A stretch of DNA of 64,000 bases from Terramyces sp. JEL0728. Taxonomy: Eukaryota; Chytridiomycota; Chytridiomycetes; Rhizophydiales; Terramycetaceae. The stretch spans positions 50,712 to 114,711 of the forward strand of contig JADIIU010000036.1 of assembly GCA_027603945.1 (NCBI GenBank). Direction: 5' to 3'. The notes under the pieces are model-generated. The model was not told the origin of the DNA. It made no database searches and saw only the letters and a program-made list of their open reading frames with translations. Position numbers and translations under genes: made by a program. Positions 37,199 through 48,001 of this stretch are shown here, piece after piece (position 1 is the first letter of the stretch; every line of letters starts with the position of its first letter).

Positions 37199-37576
37199 AT
37201 GAAATTCTCAGCCGTTACACTCGTGGCTACCGCTGCTCTTGCCCAAAACAACTGCCAAACTCAAGGACCAGTCCAGGTTTGCGCTTCCCCTTCATCCGAC
37301 TTTAAAGGGATCTATGTCTACTACAACAAGAACACCGGCTACATTCAAGATACCGGTGGTATCTTTGTTTGGATGCAATTGGGGGACAATCAAAAATCAT
37401 TCCAGTTCAGCTGCGATCCGAGGGGAGGAGGCTATTGCGATTTCTACGTTGATCCTACTGATGCTGAATTGTTCAAAGGAGTCACTAACGTCTATGACCT
37501 TCAGTTTGCTTTCTATAACGGAAAGGGCCAATGGGACAGCAAATTTGGCCAAAATTATAAATTCCACTTTCAATAA
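37199..37576 (+). CDS. small secreted protein with CBM21/CBM25-like fold
   Basis: A 125-residue, intronless protein. It starts with a signal peptide (MKFSAVTLVATAALAQ) and a mature part with four Cys (NNCQTQGPVQVCASPS; SCDPRGGGYCDF). The C-terminal half, LQFAFYNGKGQWDSKFGQNY, resembles the carbohydrate-binding loop of CBM21/CBM25 modules (hydrophobic strand, N/D-G, W-D, x-x-NY). It could bind starch, glycogen or another glucan outside the cell or be a host-contact protein. Codon use is more C-ending than neighbours, typical for a highly expressed secreted gene. The upstream in-frame ATG (37160) is rejected because it lies inside the TATA region. Confidence 0.7.
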   Translation: MKFSAVTLVATAALAQNNCQTQGPVQVCASPSSDFKGIYVYYNKNTGYIQDTGGIFVWMQLGDNQKSFQFSCDPRGGGYCDFYVDPTDAELFKGVTNVYDLQFAFYNGKGQWDSKFGQNYKFHFQ

Positions 37577-37648
37577 ATAATAGCATTCGTGATAACGGTT
37601 TGAAATCAATTCGCTTTTGTGGTAACGGAGCCTGTCAATGCAACATTT

Positions 37649-37931
37649 TTATTTACCATCAACATTAAGGAAATAAATCCCATCTTCTGTGAATTCGTCC
37701 AATTGCTTTTGGAATTTAAAGGGCCGTTGATCCAATTCACTTGATTTTCTCTTTCTGTGTTAGTTGAGGTTACCCAGCCCAGAACGATTGCGAGTTGTAG
37801 TTTACTGGAAATCCAGAATGGTAATTAAATTCAAACTGCACATGGTCATTCACAATACCGTTGATGTTTGGGACATACTGGTTATGGATCTTTTGAAGCA
37901 GCGATATTTGTTTTGATTCTTTTCGATCCAT
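37649..37931 (-). CDS. hidden small two-exon gene, unrecognised
   Basis: Both exons are too short for routine ORF finding. ATG 37929-37931 opens MDRKESKQISLLQKIHNQYV, PNINGIVNDHVQFEFNYHSG, NYNSQSFWAG; a 19-nt intron (37755-37773, GTAACC...CTAACACAG) joins KRKSSELDQRPFKFQKQLDE, FTEDGIYFLNVDGK and TAA 37649-37651. The 87-residue product is charged and Gln/Asn-rich with no signal peptide or membrane span. The intron matches the window's consensus and the frame closes, so I consider it real. It is convergent with the secreted protein gene (72 bp). No family recognised. Confidence 0.65.
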
Positions 37932-38149
37932 GAAAATCAAAGTTTAATTGTATTTTGCAAAAGTTTATTCCTCAAAAGATGGCAGGGACTATGAATCAGA
38001 GCCTGGTTGCAGCAACTTGTTTTCAATTCCACTGCGGTGAAAGCACCAATTTATCACCCTACACAAGATTTTATCTGGCTATCGATGGTCGCATTCGCAG
38101 TGTTGACATTGTTAAAAGTAAATTTCATTTTGAAATAATATTAATACAA

Positions 38150-39042
38150 ATGCCAGTCAAATCAAAAAGATCAAAATTAATACCGTCTGCAGATTCGAAT
38201 CAGGAACCAGCGACGACTAAACCTGCCTCTCGAGCAGCTTCAGCGAGGAAAAAGGCACACAAAGAAGTAGCTATTCCACCAGTTATTATTCCTTTGACTG
38301 CGAATCAAAAAATATTATTTGAAGCATGCAGGACTGGCGATATCGACAGCGTATTTCCTTTGTAATTTAGGTCTATGATCAACTATGGAAAGGAACAGAA
38401 GTAAATATAAAGATACCTCGAACAGGCAATACGTACAATATTACTAAACCAGACCTCTATCCATAGCATGTCAGCACGGTCACACTCAGATAGTCTCGTT
38501 GCTGATAGAGTTTGGAGCTCAAATAAAAGTCGCGGACGACTATGGTGTATCTCCCATTCACTGGGCTTCAAATTACGACGACCCGAAACTGATAAACACA
38601 TTATTAGACAAAGGGGATTTAGGATTATCGGAATTGTCATTAAAAGATGCTTTTGGCAGCACGCCATTACATTTCGCTTCCGTGAGGAATAAAGCGAGCA
38701 CTGTAAAACTACTATTACGAGCCGGGAGCAATCCATTTTTGACGAATAATGATTCGAGAAAACCCAGCGATGTTACCACAGATCCACAAGTTCGCGACAT
38801 CCTAGTTGGTATTTTCTGCTAATATAGATGAAGAAAATAGAATCACTGAGCAGAACCAAGCAATGCCAAGGAGAGCGACTCTGAAAATAAAACCAAAACT
38901 TCCGGCGAAATCAGCGAGAAAGAAATCCTTGTCTCCTAAAAAGACTATTGGTGACTCTTCCAACGAATTGGCTAATGTAGAAGAAAGGAAAAAGAAAAAG
39001 ACTGTTCGCGGGTTTATATCTACAGCTAGAAAAATAAAGTGA
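38150..39042 (+). CDS. ankyrin-repeat protein with basic termini
   Basis: A 277-residue protein; introns 38351-38370 (20), 38433-38452 (20) and 38809-38827 (19). A basic, disordered start (MPVKSKRSKLIPSADSNQ) leads to ankyrin repeats: LFEACRTGDIDSVYDQLWK, NTPLSIACQHGHTQIVSLLI, GVSPIHWASNYDDPKLINTL, GSTPLHFASVRNKASTVKLL. A Lys/Arg-rich tail follows (RRATLKIKPKLPAKSARKK). Four repeats are visible. The basic ends suggest nuclear or nucleic-acid contact, but the partner is unknown. Convergent with TBCK. Confidence 0.85.
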
Positions 39043-39136
39043 TTATGAATTGCATTTATATTGCCACGAATTTCCGAAAAACGTTGGCTGGCAGAAACAC
39101 AACTGTTCCTTCTCAGCAAAAACCTGCAGATTGCTG

Positions 39137-41651
39137 CTATCGAACTGACATAGCTGCGATTGTCTTTCTTGTAACAAAAACATTCCAAACTAAATCAGAT
39201 GGGCTTACCTCGTCAATTTCCCTCTCTGATATTAACACCGTGTAGCAGTTCTTTTGTAAAAGCAGCTTCAACCCAAAAGACAAGCTGTCTGAACTAGTAA
39301 AGTTCATTGGGATGACACATATCGATGCAGGGAAATGTCCTTTCTTGAATTTCTCTATGGGTCTAGAGTCTACAATGATGCTATTTCCCCTAATAATTTC
39401 AAAATCTGCCAGAGAAATTAAAGGGATAATGCTAGATTTGCTTGAAAGAAATGAAAACTGCGTCAACTAAAGTTACTCTGTTCTTTGTCGGAGAGTTGTT
39501 CACCATAGAATCCTCCATAATCTTTTTCAAACTTTCTAATATCGATGGTGGTGTGATCATTGAAAATCGTATGGAATCTACTATGCATGTTTCAACATTC
39601 ACTTCCCCCAAATCAGAAAATACCAGCATGGCCTGGATTAATATAGAGTACATTTGTAAAATCGCATTCAAATAACTGATCCCTCATTTGCTTCAAGATA
39701 GATACACCAACAAACATAAACAAATATTCTGGACCCACAATGAAATGATCCCAAAGGAAATAAATTTTATCAATGGGAAATACATCTAACATTAATAGTT
39801 CCTTACGAGCATACAACGTCATAAACCAAGAGATTGCGTAAAACTCTGGACCTAGCCCAATATGATTGAGATGATATGATAAATCTGGATCATGGAAAGA
39901 CAGTAGATACCGAAACTTTAGCATTAGCTCTCTCATCAAAGTAGAGTTATCCAGCACAAAAAACCCTTTGCAGAAACGATTAATGAATGCTCTCATTGAC
40001 GAAAACGCTAACGACTAATTTAGAATACCATCACCTCATTGTGGAAATTCAATGTCAAAAAGCACGCGCATAGCGAATCTAATCCCTGCCAATATACTTG
40101 CTTTCCCTTTTCACAAAGAATCCATGCTTTGAGTACCCTCTTTAACTTTTCATGTCCAAGTGGTGTTGCCAATAATTCATGATATTGGTGGCACCTAGGA
40201 ATATCCAGATCCAGTTGTTTGTCCGATGAATCATCAGTGTTCAATTGGAACTGCTCGTATTCCAATTCTGTATCGCCTGTAACTTGTAATAGCGCTGCCC
40301 AAATTTGTCCCCGCAGCAAGGAAGGAATGTCCTTGATTGCTTCCTGCTTGATAGAAGGCAGGGTTTGTGGATATTTTTTCAGCAGCGATTTAAATAAAAA
40401 TAGACGGAGGAATTGATATTTAGTGTCCACGTTCTTTGCATTGAGAGCAAGAGAGGGCTTCGTGTTGTATCGTTCCCAAATCCCGCTTTGATTATTAGCC
40501 GACCATTCTACTGGATACTTCCAAGTATCATCAAACGTCGATGTAATAGAAAATGATTTTTCCACTGTTTTCTTTATGCTCTGCAACTCGCTCCACAGAT
40601 TTTCCATGTTGATGTCCTTAAATGAATCTGTATATAACGGCCTTTGCTGTAGCGATACCGCCAGAGCCTTGATATTTGTTTCTTTCAGAATTGTGCTGGG
40701 AAGTGCCAATAAGTACTTTTGAGCGCTGTCGTTCTTGTCGGCCAACTCTCTTTCTACATCTCCGCCCATTAGTTTCCAAAAATAATACGCTTCCTTTAAA
40801 TTAGGATGAAAAGGCTGTTCATTCTTTGGCGATTTGGAAATATGCGGCCTTTTGTGCCAGGTATTTGGAACCTCCAAATCCTTAAACCAAGGATGATTAA
40901 TCAGTGCGTCTGTATCTGGCCGTTTGGTTTCATCTTCCTCGAAGCATGCAGTAACAAAGCTCTTGAATTCCTGGTCTTCAATGGATTCCAATTTATCCAT
41001 CAAGCTAGTTCTTTCAAGAGCATTTGTAACTAAATCCCCTATACTCTGAGACTCAAATATGCTTCCGAAATATAATTCCAAAAGTGCAATTCCAAACGAC
41101 CAGATATCGCATTTACTGGTTGTTTCTTTGTATGGCCCGTAGTTTAGAATTTCCGGAGCCATATACTGAGGTAGTCCAATTGGAAAGTCTACATCTTTTC
41201 CATTTCCAGTTATGTAATATAAGGCGTAATTGGATAATTTGATCGTTCCCTATCTTAAAGTTAAATACCTCCAGATCGCGATATATATTCTCCAGAGACA
41301 AGTTGCGAATAATAATTCCATTTTTATGAAGGTAGTCAATAGCAACCAGTATATCCAAAGCGTATTTGCGAACTTGTTCAATACTTTCGGCTTGTCCAGC
41401 GGAATCTCCTTTTGAGGAAACCACAGCCAGTTGTCCTAGGTAAGGTTCCACATACCATTAGATGTCTTTACGAGATCAATGTATTCAGCCAAGAACGGCG
41501 GTTTCTTTAAATTGTTCAAGTATTGAAATCTACTGAAAATGAGTTGCGTGAGAGTGAAATCATTGGTTTCAGAGTCGTTTTTTGGATAGAATGAAATGCA
41601 ATGAAGCTTCTCGTCTCTGGAATGGTATCCCCTTGAGGTCACGCCGTACAT
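39137..41651 (-). CDS. TBCK: TBCK-like protein (pseudokinase-TBC-rhodanese)
   Basis: About 805 residues with introns 41436-41455, 41250-41268, 40015-40034, 39633-39651 and 39458-39476. Order: an N-terminal protein-kinase-like domain (IDYLHKNGIIIRNLSLENI instead of HRD; PQYMAPEILNYGPYKE), hence a pseudokinase; a Rab-GAP TBC domain (LLRGQIWAALLQVTG, RCHQYHELLATPLGHEKLKR, FLWDHFIVGPEYLFMF); and a rhodanese-like domain (ISLADFEIIRGNSIIVDSRP, KKGHFPASICVIPMNF). This is the TBCK arrangement, linked to FERRY/mTOR-related trafficking in animals. The 3' end is uncertain: the last exon as drawn stops at 39137, but a further 23-nt intron would continue as RSYVSSIAAICRFLL. Start 41651 is used because an upstream open frame is only antisense to the next gene. 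Head-to-head with the deubiquitinase (138 bp). Confidence 0.87.
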
Positions 41652-41789
41652 TCTTGGGGAAAAGTTAAAAGAGTGGCGATCACTATATATCAATGAAATA
41701 TCCCAAAAATCTCACATGGGTATACACAATATAACTGGAAAATTTACTGGCCAAGTTTATTTTTTTGCAAGGGGAATCCAAAATCTCAA

Positions 41790-44363
41790 ATGTCGTTTCA
41801 TTCGTCCGATTCATTATTTTATATGGTATCTGTTGCAACTGCAAAGCAGCATCAGGATACATACTGTTTCCATAGTTTCCTATCAAGTCAACAGAACGGG
41901 ACAAATGTCATTAGATTCATATGTAGGAACTGTTTTCTTCATACAACCATATCCCGTGCCAGCGGAAAGGACGAACACCACTTGTTTAAAACAAATACAA
42001 CAGTCACGAAGGATGTGAAGCATATTGAAGCAATTTGCGACTGTTCAGAACAAGTGGATGTGTATGTTAAGAATGAGGTGTTTCCCAAGCAATTGTTAAA
42101 TGATATTTTGCAGAGCAAAGAGCCTGCAGATCAAATCTACGCCTTGTTGATGTTGATTTTTTATGTTGGGAATATTGTTCACGGTAAATTGATTCTTGAT
42201 AGAAGGAGAACTGAAGCCTATTAATTCCATGAATCCCAAGTTTAAGCAATACATCGGTATCACCGCAAACAAGTAATACATTGCTAAAATTGTAAAATAC
42301 TAATGGATAAGTTGGGATATCTGTTGATTGACAATTACTTCACCCCTAAAAGTAACAAATGTAACCCGGAAGAAAAGAAAGAGTTGGAATTTATACTGGA
42401 GGAGCTATCGCTGTTAAAAGAGTTATTATCCAACGGTTCGCGACTATTTATGATAGGAAATACCCAAGGAGCGATATATTCATTCGCAGATGCAAACGAG
42501 TCAATCTGTAGAAGTTTCAAATTGTTGAACCCTGAACAAAACTATTCTCAAGAATTCATCAAACGATTTGAAACAACTGCCACACAAAATGCTGGATCTT
42601 ATTCAATACTAGGCTGCACTAGGTTATAAATTGTTAAACGGTAGTTTTGCGAGCGATGCAGTTATTCAAACAGCATTTGAAAAGTTGAAAATGCAGTTTC
42701 CTAAACTGGCCCCGAGACTACTGGTAACTGTTTTTTACTCAAGGATGCCGTTGCAGATATTGCAACTGCTAGAAAGTCTTCCAAATTGGAAGAGACTGTG
42801 ATCCTAGAAAGGTCTAAAGGGCTAGTCGGATTATCAGAGCTGCAGAATGCATATCGCACGCTAGGCAGTGGTATTAATGATGAGACTTCTGCAAGAAGGG
42901 TTGTGGAGACTTACCGATGGGCAGTGAGTATCACCTAATCGTAGATCATCACCAATCCTCTACATTCTAGCGAACTCCGACAATCGTTAAGCACTGTAGC
43001 AAACTATCGTGATTGCTATATGATTCAACACTTTTTAACTACGGGACAACTTCCCAGTTTTGATAGCAAAATTGATCTGGATTGCATTGATTTACCTGCC
43101 GGGCTTGTAAATATTGGGAATACGTAAATTTTGCTAATCCAGCTGTTACCTCAATTCGCTGCTCCAATACTTGTTTTCAATCAACATATTCAGAGACTTT
43201 GTTTTCTCGTATGAGCTAGTAGACAAATCTGGCTGCACTGGATGTGAAGTGGAAAAAAAATCTCAATCTTGTAAATTTTGCTGACATAGTTATGCTCGCC
43301 TTGAAGAAACTATTTGTGTCGCTAATGTGGTCGAATTGCATGGCGGTATCGCCAGATAAAGGATTGGTAGAGATTACTCTAAATTCGAAAAATGTCGGCG
43401 AACAACAAGATATACATGGTACCTCTGACAGTAACTTAGAATGCATGGATAACATCCTTGATATGATAAACACAGCTACCAAGCTGCAGATCAGCAACTG
43501 TCCTGCTATCAGCATGTAATTACATATTAATTTAGCCTTTACGGTAAAACCAAGCAAACCCTCACATATTTTGACACCAGTGGGGAAGCAATCAAATTGA
43601 TCAACGAGGAGCCTTTTCACCAGCTGATCATTGACCTTGAACCCACTCTGTATCTAGCGTTGGACTCGTACTTTTCTTCTCAAGAAGTAGAGTATGAGCA
43701 TCCAGGCACAATAAGGAGCTTGTCCATATTAGAATTGCCGCCTATCATTACTTTTAGAATTAACGTAAGCTTTTTTAATCCATAGAGAGTACAGTACGAT
43801 AGAAGCGCAAGCCGTACCGTGAAATCAAATAGCTTTTTAAGCTATGATACGGTTATTTACCTTGACCGCTACTTGGACAAAAATCAGGATGTTGTTGCTC
43901 AGAAACGATACCAAATAGAAATTATAAATCAAGAAATTGAAAAAGTAAAGGAGCCATCCTCCCAAGGTGCTTTTCTTTAACCAAAGAAGATTGCTCAGTC
44001 TTGAAATCTCTGGAGCAAAGGCGAGATTCAATATTTGACGATATGAACCAGGAGGAATATCACTTGTTTGGAGTGTTTATACATGAAGGAGACGCAAATT
44101 TCGGACATTATTGGAATTACTTGTATGACTGTCATTACAAGAGATGGATTCACTACAATGATTCCTTTGTTACAGAAGTGCCAGATGTTCAAGTGCTTGC
44201 TAATACTTCTGGCAAATCATTCGGAGCATACACATTAATTTACATAGAAAAATCGCAGTTCGATAAATTAACCAAACCAATGATACGTACAAATAGTAAT
44301 CGTGAGAAATATTTAAAGTTATACCCTTCTATTGAGCCGCTGGTGCAGGAAACCCTTATATAA
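41790..44363 (+). CDS. UBP2-like ubiquitin-specific protease
   Basis: A 790-residue deubiquitinase built from eleven exons; introns 42184-42202, 42273-42292 (GT-TG), 42591-42612 (GC-AG), 42724-42743, 42924-42944, 43124-43142, 43271-43289, 43516-43535, 43765-43785, 43967-43986. The long N-terminal region has a Cys-rich ICDCSEQVDVYV segment as in yeast Ubp2. The Cys box is PAGLVNIGNTCYLNSLLQYL, with the codon for the catalytic Cys split by an intron. Later come RVQYDRSASRTVKSNSFLSY and YLDRYLDKNQDVV, and the His box LFGVFIHEGDANFGHYWNYL ending in NTSGKSFGAYTLIYIEK. The size is smaller than yeast Ubp2 (~1270). It removes ubiquitin, in yeast mainly K63 chains opposing Rsp5 (family knowledge). Confidence 0.9.
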
Positions 44364-44410
44364 TGATTCTAATATTTTGGTTTTTTGAATTTGCAAATTT
44401 TGTTTTTTGA

Positions 44411-45679
44411 ATGTCAATTCGAAGAAAGGCTTCGGTATATATCCATTATCCATATTGCACCAGCAAGTGTACATACTGCAATTTCAACAAGTATTTGGTT
44501 CCCAAAGATAATAACGACTTTCGCATGGCGAATTGTTTGATTAAAGAACTAAAACATGACCTGGTTAACTATAAAGTCTCTTCAATATATTTTGGAGGCG
44601 GCACCCCATCACTTGCATCAGTAATATTACTCTAATCAGCCATCGTTAATCAAGAGCACACTGGATTTCATCACACAAGATGCTGATAAGCAAATTGAAA
44701 CCACGATGGAAGCAAATCCTACTGGGTTTGAAATATCAAAGCTCAAGTTATTTAAGGACGCTGGAGTAAATAGATTATCCCTTGGAATACAGGCATTGGA
44801 TGATAATACATTAAAGATAATGAACCGCGACCATTCTGTGAAAGATGCACTGAAATCCATTGAACTTGCCAAAACCTATTTTGATAATGTTTCACTGGAT
44901 TTTATTTGGGGGAGACCCGGCCAAACCTTAAAACAGTGGGAAGATGAGCTTAGGCTGATCTTTCAGTTTGAAGTCAATCACTTATCATTGTATCAGCTAA
45001 CATTTGAAAAAGGAACCGCCTTGTTTAATCAAGTAAAAAGTAATGCGATTGAAATGTTGGATGACGACTGCCTGGCGGACATGTATGAGTTGACCAGAAG
45101 TGTAAGTGTTTCTCATGTAGTTGGCAACCGAAAATAACTATCTTCAGTATGAGGTTTCATCTTTCGCCAAAGATGGTTTGATCTCCAACCAAAGCCGTCA
45201 TAACAAAAATTATTGGCAAGGAAACGACTATATCGGAGTCGGTCCAGGGGCTCATGGGTTGGTTCATATGGATGGTAGACGCTATAGAACATATAGAGTG
45301 ATTTCTTTTTAATTTAGATCTTGTCGCCAAATCTTTGGATGGGCCATACAGAAGATATTGGCCATGGAATTGCAAAACTAGTTGAAATTAATGCCGGGCA
45401 AAGTGAAAAAGTAAATAGTTCTAATATCAGGAATATCTGGTTACTTCATTGCGAACAGTGTTTGGGGCTGAATCTTGCAGATTTAAAGAAATTGGAAATA
45501 ATGAATTGGAAAAGGTAAGAAAGGATACTAACGAGTATATGAATTTAGAAGCTTTGGAGAGTTTAGTTGGTCTTGGCTACCTGGATGTATCATACACAAA
45601 CGGAAAGTTGGCAAAGATTCAACCTACTATTCGCGGTTTAGCAGTAGCTGATGCAATCATCCAAAAACTTTTGCTATAG
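44411..45679 (+). CDS. HemN/HemW-like radical SAM enzyme
   Basis: Introns 44621-44639, 45102-45120, 45298-45317 and 45411-45430 give 396 residues; a fifth stretch, 45515-45535 (21 nt), has perfect intron signals and no stop, so the true length may be 389. The radical SAM motif YCTSKCTYCNFNKY (Cys-x3-Cys-x2-Cys) is at the start, followed by SIYFGGGTPS, MEANPTGFEISKLK, GVNRLSLGIQALDDN, VSLDFIWGRPGQTL, GTALFNQV, NYLQYEVSSFAKDG, YIGVGPGAHG and a C-terminal HemN-like domain (MNLEALESLVGLGYLDV). The G-G-G-T-P-S and GVNRLSLG match HemW (RSAD1), a heme chaperone, more than the porphyrin oxidase HemN, which has an extra Cys region. Activity is therefore probably heme trafficking. Confidence 0.87.
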
Positions 45680-45990
45680 TATGATGTTTCACAATGCACC
45701 TGCTTGTGTGTTTCTAAACTAGGACTCCAAGTTTGTCTTTGATTATCAGATGCTGCTGCTGGCGTTCCGGTATGTCGACTGTGATTAATGTTTCGATAAA
45801 TTAGTTTAAAAAAATTGCATATTTTGGACAGCATAATAATTAAATTTTTGTTTACTAAATAATGATTAGGTATTCATTATTATAGCATGTAATTAAATCT
45901 CTATTATCGAAATTATTCTAAATTTGGAGTTTATTTTTAAACAAGTAAAATTCTCCATTAATTTTCCCCCAGTAAATACATTAAACCCTA

Positions 45991-46600
45991 TTAATAATAT
46001 AATTTTTCTCTCTTGTATTTTTTGGTATTCTTGTCATAAACACCTTGGATTTTAAAAGATGCTTGGAGAAGGGTGGTTGCTTTTGTAATACGAAAATCTC
46101 TTTTAGAATATGTAGGAAATTCTTTTGAATATATAGTTATTGACGCCAGACAAAAGTTAGAGTTACAATACCTGTCCATATCGACTATCGTACATGAAAA
46201 ATTGTAATAACCTGGCATCCTTATGCCAACATCATCCAAAACAAAGAACAGTTTAGGCTGACTATCGTGCGGATCTGTTAGTACAGAACCGGGAATAGCA
46301 GTAGCCCCCACCAAGTTGTCGACCACTCTTTCACCATCTTGAAAAAAGTCACACGAAGTATACCTTTCTATACACACTAGCTGAACATGGCATATCAATC
46401 TATACGTCTCCAGCTATTGTAAGTAAGGTGATACCTGCTCTCGCGTCTTTGGCTGTTCAAATTTCGCCTCGAGTATTAGCATTGGGTAACTATGTTAGTA
46501 CAACGGAATACCTTTGGCTTGGTACTAGCGGAGTGGATAGCCCACCACAGCTTCTTGCTTTGTCTACTTCTTGTCTGAATATAACTTTACATGGTAGCAT
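45991..46600 (-). CDS. velvet-domain transcription factor (velvet-1)
   Basis: A 181-residue protein consisting almost only of a velvet domain (NF-kB-like DNA-binding fold that controls development and secondary metabolism in fungi). Introns 46490-46511 (22), 46414-46434 (21) and 46151-46171 (21, GT-TG). Spliced sequence: MLPCKVIFRQEVDKARSCGG, YPMLILEAKFEQPKTREQ, LVGATAIPGSVLTDP, PKLFFVLDDVGIRMPGYYNF, VDMDSLASITIYSKEF, YSKRDFRITKATTLLQASF, KIQGVYDKNTKKY. RQ-x-x-x-KARSCG and KLFFVxDDVxxRxxGxYxF are velvet hallmarks. TATATAAG lies at 46637-46644. With the GT-TG intron removed it has exactly the same length as velvet-2. Velvet factors act as homo- or heterodimers, so the pair may dimerise. Confidence 0.88.
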
Positions 46601-46636
46601 GACAAAAATACGGGAAAAATCCTTGGCGGGGTGTCT

Positions 46637-46644
46637 CTTATATA
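46637..46644 (-). promoter_or_regulatory. TATA element of velvet-1
   Basis: TATATAAG on the minus strand about 37 nt upstream of the ATG at 46600. Confidence 0.6.
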
Positions 46645-48001
46645 CCTATATCTTCACGCCGATCTCCGCCCAAGCAAATTTGACTTGTCTGAATTGTTAA
46701 GCAATAGTCGTTCCAGCGTCTACTAGGTATTATCTGGCGGGCTATTAACAAAGGTAGTTCTTTATATTTACGGAACTTTGTATGAAAATTTGTCCCTGAA
46801 ATCCTTAAATTTCAAGGTATGTCCTTTTTTTGAACTTCTGCCAATAGATTTAGTGAAAGAGTTCCCAATCTGTCAATGGCGCAGCAAGATCCGTTTCTTG
46901 CAAACATGTGGTTTTGCCGGGTAATTCTCTCAGATTAAATAGAGTATATGGGACATGGTCGTGAGGGAGAGTAAGTGTCCCGAAATAGTTTTTGTGTGTA
47001 TTTTAGTTTCCTTTCACTTTTTTAATTTAGGCACATAATCTAGTGGGGCCCGAGTGATAACTGCATCTGTTCCCATTCACATTGCAGAATTAGGAAACAC
47101 AAAAAGGGAATTCCAATAAGATTCGATTTATATTTGGTTTTATTCGATCATTTCGCCGCACTGTCCGACCGGATTTGATTTTGCCCAACTCCAATCCTTT
47201 AGGATCTGAGCAATAAAGTTCAAGGTAACTGTTAAAGATTATCTTATGATCTCAAAATAGTACAAAATCGAAGGCGTAACTATTACTCCTTATTGGACTT
47301 TACACGCAATAGATTGCTACAATAAGGAAGTTGGTTTCCTAGATTTGATCTAGTGGTGCAGTTCAATCTTTAAAGTGTGCAGTGGAATGGAATGGTAATA
47401 TCGGATATTGAGTAACTCCATCTCCATGTTAATCTGTGAGGATTAATTGGCGGAAAAAGATCCCCGCAACCACTTTTGGATATATTTGGTAGCAGGAGAA
47501 ATAAAACTAACCCTTTTGAACCAAAGGCATAATGCTACCAGCAAAGTTGAAGGTGGTGGCCAGTGGAGTAACAAACAACCAACAATACCTATTCCATTGC
47601 GACTACTTTTGGAATTGCGCCTAAATCCATACTGCGGTCAAGTGGCTACATTGAAGACTGAAAGAACCAAATTTCTAAACAATGTGCTCAATGAGAGCGG
47701 GCAACGAATAAACCATATATCTAGAATGAGACTGCGCAACGGAGACCATCAAAGCCATTTTAGAGATCGACCTATCAATCAAAAGAGTTGCAAACGATTG
47801 GTATTGGTTGATAAACTGTAAACCAGCATCTATTAGTTGCGGGCAAACGATTTACTATAAAATGAGAACACGGATGTGCTCTACCATAATCGCAACCCAA
47901 AAATAACAACTTTCGTTTGAAGTGAAGCGGGATCTAATCCGTTAAAATTATAGAATATCTATATTATTATAATAGCAATATGTAGTGTTAAATACCGAAT
48001 A
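46645..48001. other. intergenic between the velvet genes, no supported gene
   Basis: About 1.36 kb. A + strand frame at 46876 (MAQQDPFLANMWFCR, possible 22-nt intron, then SIWDMVVRESKCPE) could be a tiny gene but has no further support. A 124-codon + frame at 47447-47821 has no ATG start. I see no third velvet copy or velvet remnant. Confidence 0.45.

Noticed and set aside
38802..39188. 128-codon minus-strand frame
   Set aside because: Mostly antisense to the ankyrin gene; only its first part may be the last TBCK exon.
41683..41904. 73-codon minus-strand frame that could be a first exon of TBCK
   Set aside because: It is antisense to the first exon of the deubiquitinase and would need an AT-AG or 43-nt intron; an internal ATG at 41651 is a simpler start.
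47447..47821. 124-codon plus-strand frame between the velvet genes
   Set aside because: No ATG at the start, no intron consensus at the edges and no recognised motif.
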